NCBI GenBank assembly: GCA_019912965.1
Contig: JAIOHM010000171.1
Location: 1 to 33,433, forward strand
Direction: 5' to 3'
Source: Anaerolineae bacterium
Lineage (GTDB): Bacteria > Chloroflexota > Anaerolineae > Aggregatilineales > Phototrophicaceae
Length of the DNA stretch: 33,433 nt
Within the stretch, counting starts at the first letter, position 1; each line of letters starts with the position of its first letter. A program made the position numbers and the translations under genes. The notes below the pieces were generated by a model that was given only the letters and a program-made list of their open reading frames with translations, was not told where the DNA came from and made no database searches. This document shows, piece by piece, positions 33,122-33,433 of this stretch.

Positions 33122-33327
33122 AAATGTGCAAAATGTGCACAATTGCCGTAGGGGTTGTCGGCGGGAATGAGGGAGGGAGGCATGTCGCAACTGTCAGTGT
33201 CGGCGGTTGGGACGGGGAGCGCCGTAGTGTGCAGCGCCATGTTCGGGTGTTGCCGCCGCGCGACAATATTGTCATTTGTCCTGCGGCAGCGCGGGAAGTT
33301 GGCGTAGGGAGTTGTCAGTTTACAGTT
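33122..33327 (-). repeat. Dispersed ~200-bp repeat, copy B (inverted)
   Basis: The reverse complement of 2857-3068 with about 94-95 percent identity over the core by eye. It holds the perfect palindrome GACAATATTGTC (33262-33273). The two copies face each other across the whole window. Confidence 0.9.
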
Positions 33328-33373
33328 TACAGTTTTTGGTTATTGGTTTTTCGTGATTGGTTATTGGTAAAAA
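33311..33373. repeat. Heptad array (GTTNNNN x9)
   Basis: Nine units, GTTGTCA, GTTTACA, GTTTACA, GTTTTTG, GTTATTG, GTTTTTC, GTGATTG, GTTATTG, GTAAAAA, continuous with copy B just as the 2822-2877 array is with copy A. Confidence 0.85.
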
Positions 33374-33377
33374 TGCA

Positions 33378-33412
33378 CCTCACCCCTTGCCCCTCTCCAA
33401 TCTGGTTGAGAG
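33378..33412 (+). repeat. CTCACCCC/CCTCTCC dispersed palindrome
   Basis: CCTCACCCCTTGCCCCTCTC, then CAATCTGGTTGAGAGG; a further member of the family found inside pheT and the glycosyltransferase gene. Confidence 0.7.
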
Positions 33413-33433
33413 GACGACAGTTTTAAGGGTAGG

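Larger units (their letters stand above)
32686..33433. other. Repeat-rich right edge without intact gene
   Basis: Holds only the methylase remnant (32804-32929) and repeats: the 26-base repeat (32963-32988), a CCTCTCC...GGAGAAGG hairpin with TTTTT (33001-33037), a GTAGGGGCG repeat fragment (33067-33077), dispersed repeat copy B (33122-33327) with its heptad array (33311-33373), and another CTCACCCC/CCTCTCC repeat (33378-33412). I see no promoter or RNA gene here. Confidence 0.75.

Noticed and set aside
1..33433. tRNA genes or an integrase attachment site
   Set aside because: No T-arm/acceptor pattern was seen on either strand by eye; a covariance search would be needed to exclude one completely.

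Overview
The window most resembles a filamentous or Anaerolineae-type Chloroflexota genome. This is inferred from gene content and not from a marker gene. Signs are moderate G+C, TTG/GTG starts with GAGGT-type ribosome sites, a kinase-AAA-TPR signalling giant, secreted beta-propeller/cytochrome proteins, and many intergenic heptad arrays and dispersed palindromes. No tRNA, rRNA or CRISPR array was seen. The segment reads as ordinary chromosome with repeat-rich, decayed edges.

Left edge (1-3194): the last 37 codons of an IS5-type transposase abut a broken type ISP/IIG restriction-modification gene. That gene carries a frameshift in a G8 tract and lacks its C-terminal specificity part. About 950 bases without a gene follow, holding heptad arrays and one copy of a ~200-bp dispersed repeat. 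Its second, inverted copy lies at the right edge (33122-33327).

3195-11131 (minus strand): a T-box-controlled phenylalanyl-tRNA synthetase operon. pheS is first and pheT last, with five genes for membrane or membrane-associated proteins between them: a small membrane-anchored protein, a YeiH-type exporter, a PH-domain protein, a polytopic glycosyltransferase-like protein and a small anchored protein. The spacing is tight. pheT itself carries an in-frame dispersed palindrome.

11284-16838 (plus strand): a small HTH protein with two unknown small proteins, a hairpin-rich gap, an HNH endonuclease, and a three-gene ABC-2 exporter (ATPase plus two permeases). A DtxR/MntR-type regulator (minus) converges on the exporter across a shared terminator.

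17742-24884: a two-gene minus-strand operon encodes a 1250-residue secreted protein and a secreted beta-propeller/diheme cytochrome. It starts from a good promoter and is divergent from a CheR-type methyltransferase with TPRs.

24894-32685: a P-loop kinase of UPF0200 type, a BchM-like methyltransferase, a DUF4349 membrane protein, a 1046-residue Ser/Thr kinase-AAA-TPR protein, and a GT39-like membrane glycosyltransferase carrying in-frame palindromic repeats.

Right edge (32686-33433): a fragment of a CcrM-like adenine methylase with two in-frame stops, followed by dispersed repeats. The most notable points are the split phe operon, repeats that have become protein sequence in two genes, the large inverted repeat pair, and the unrecognised secreted redox pair.
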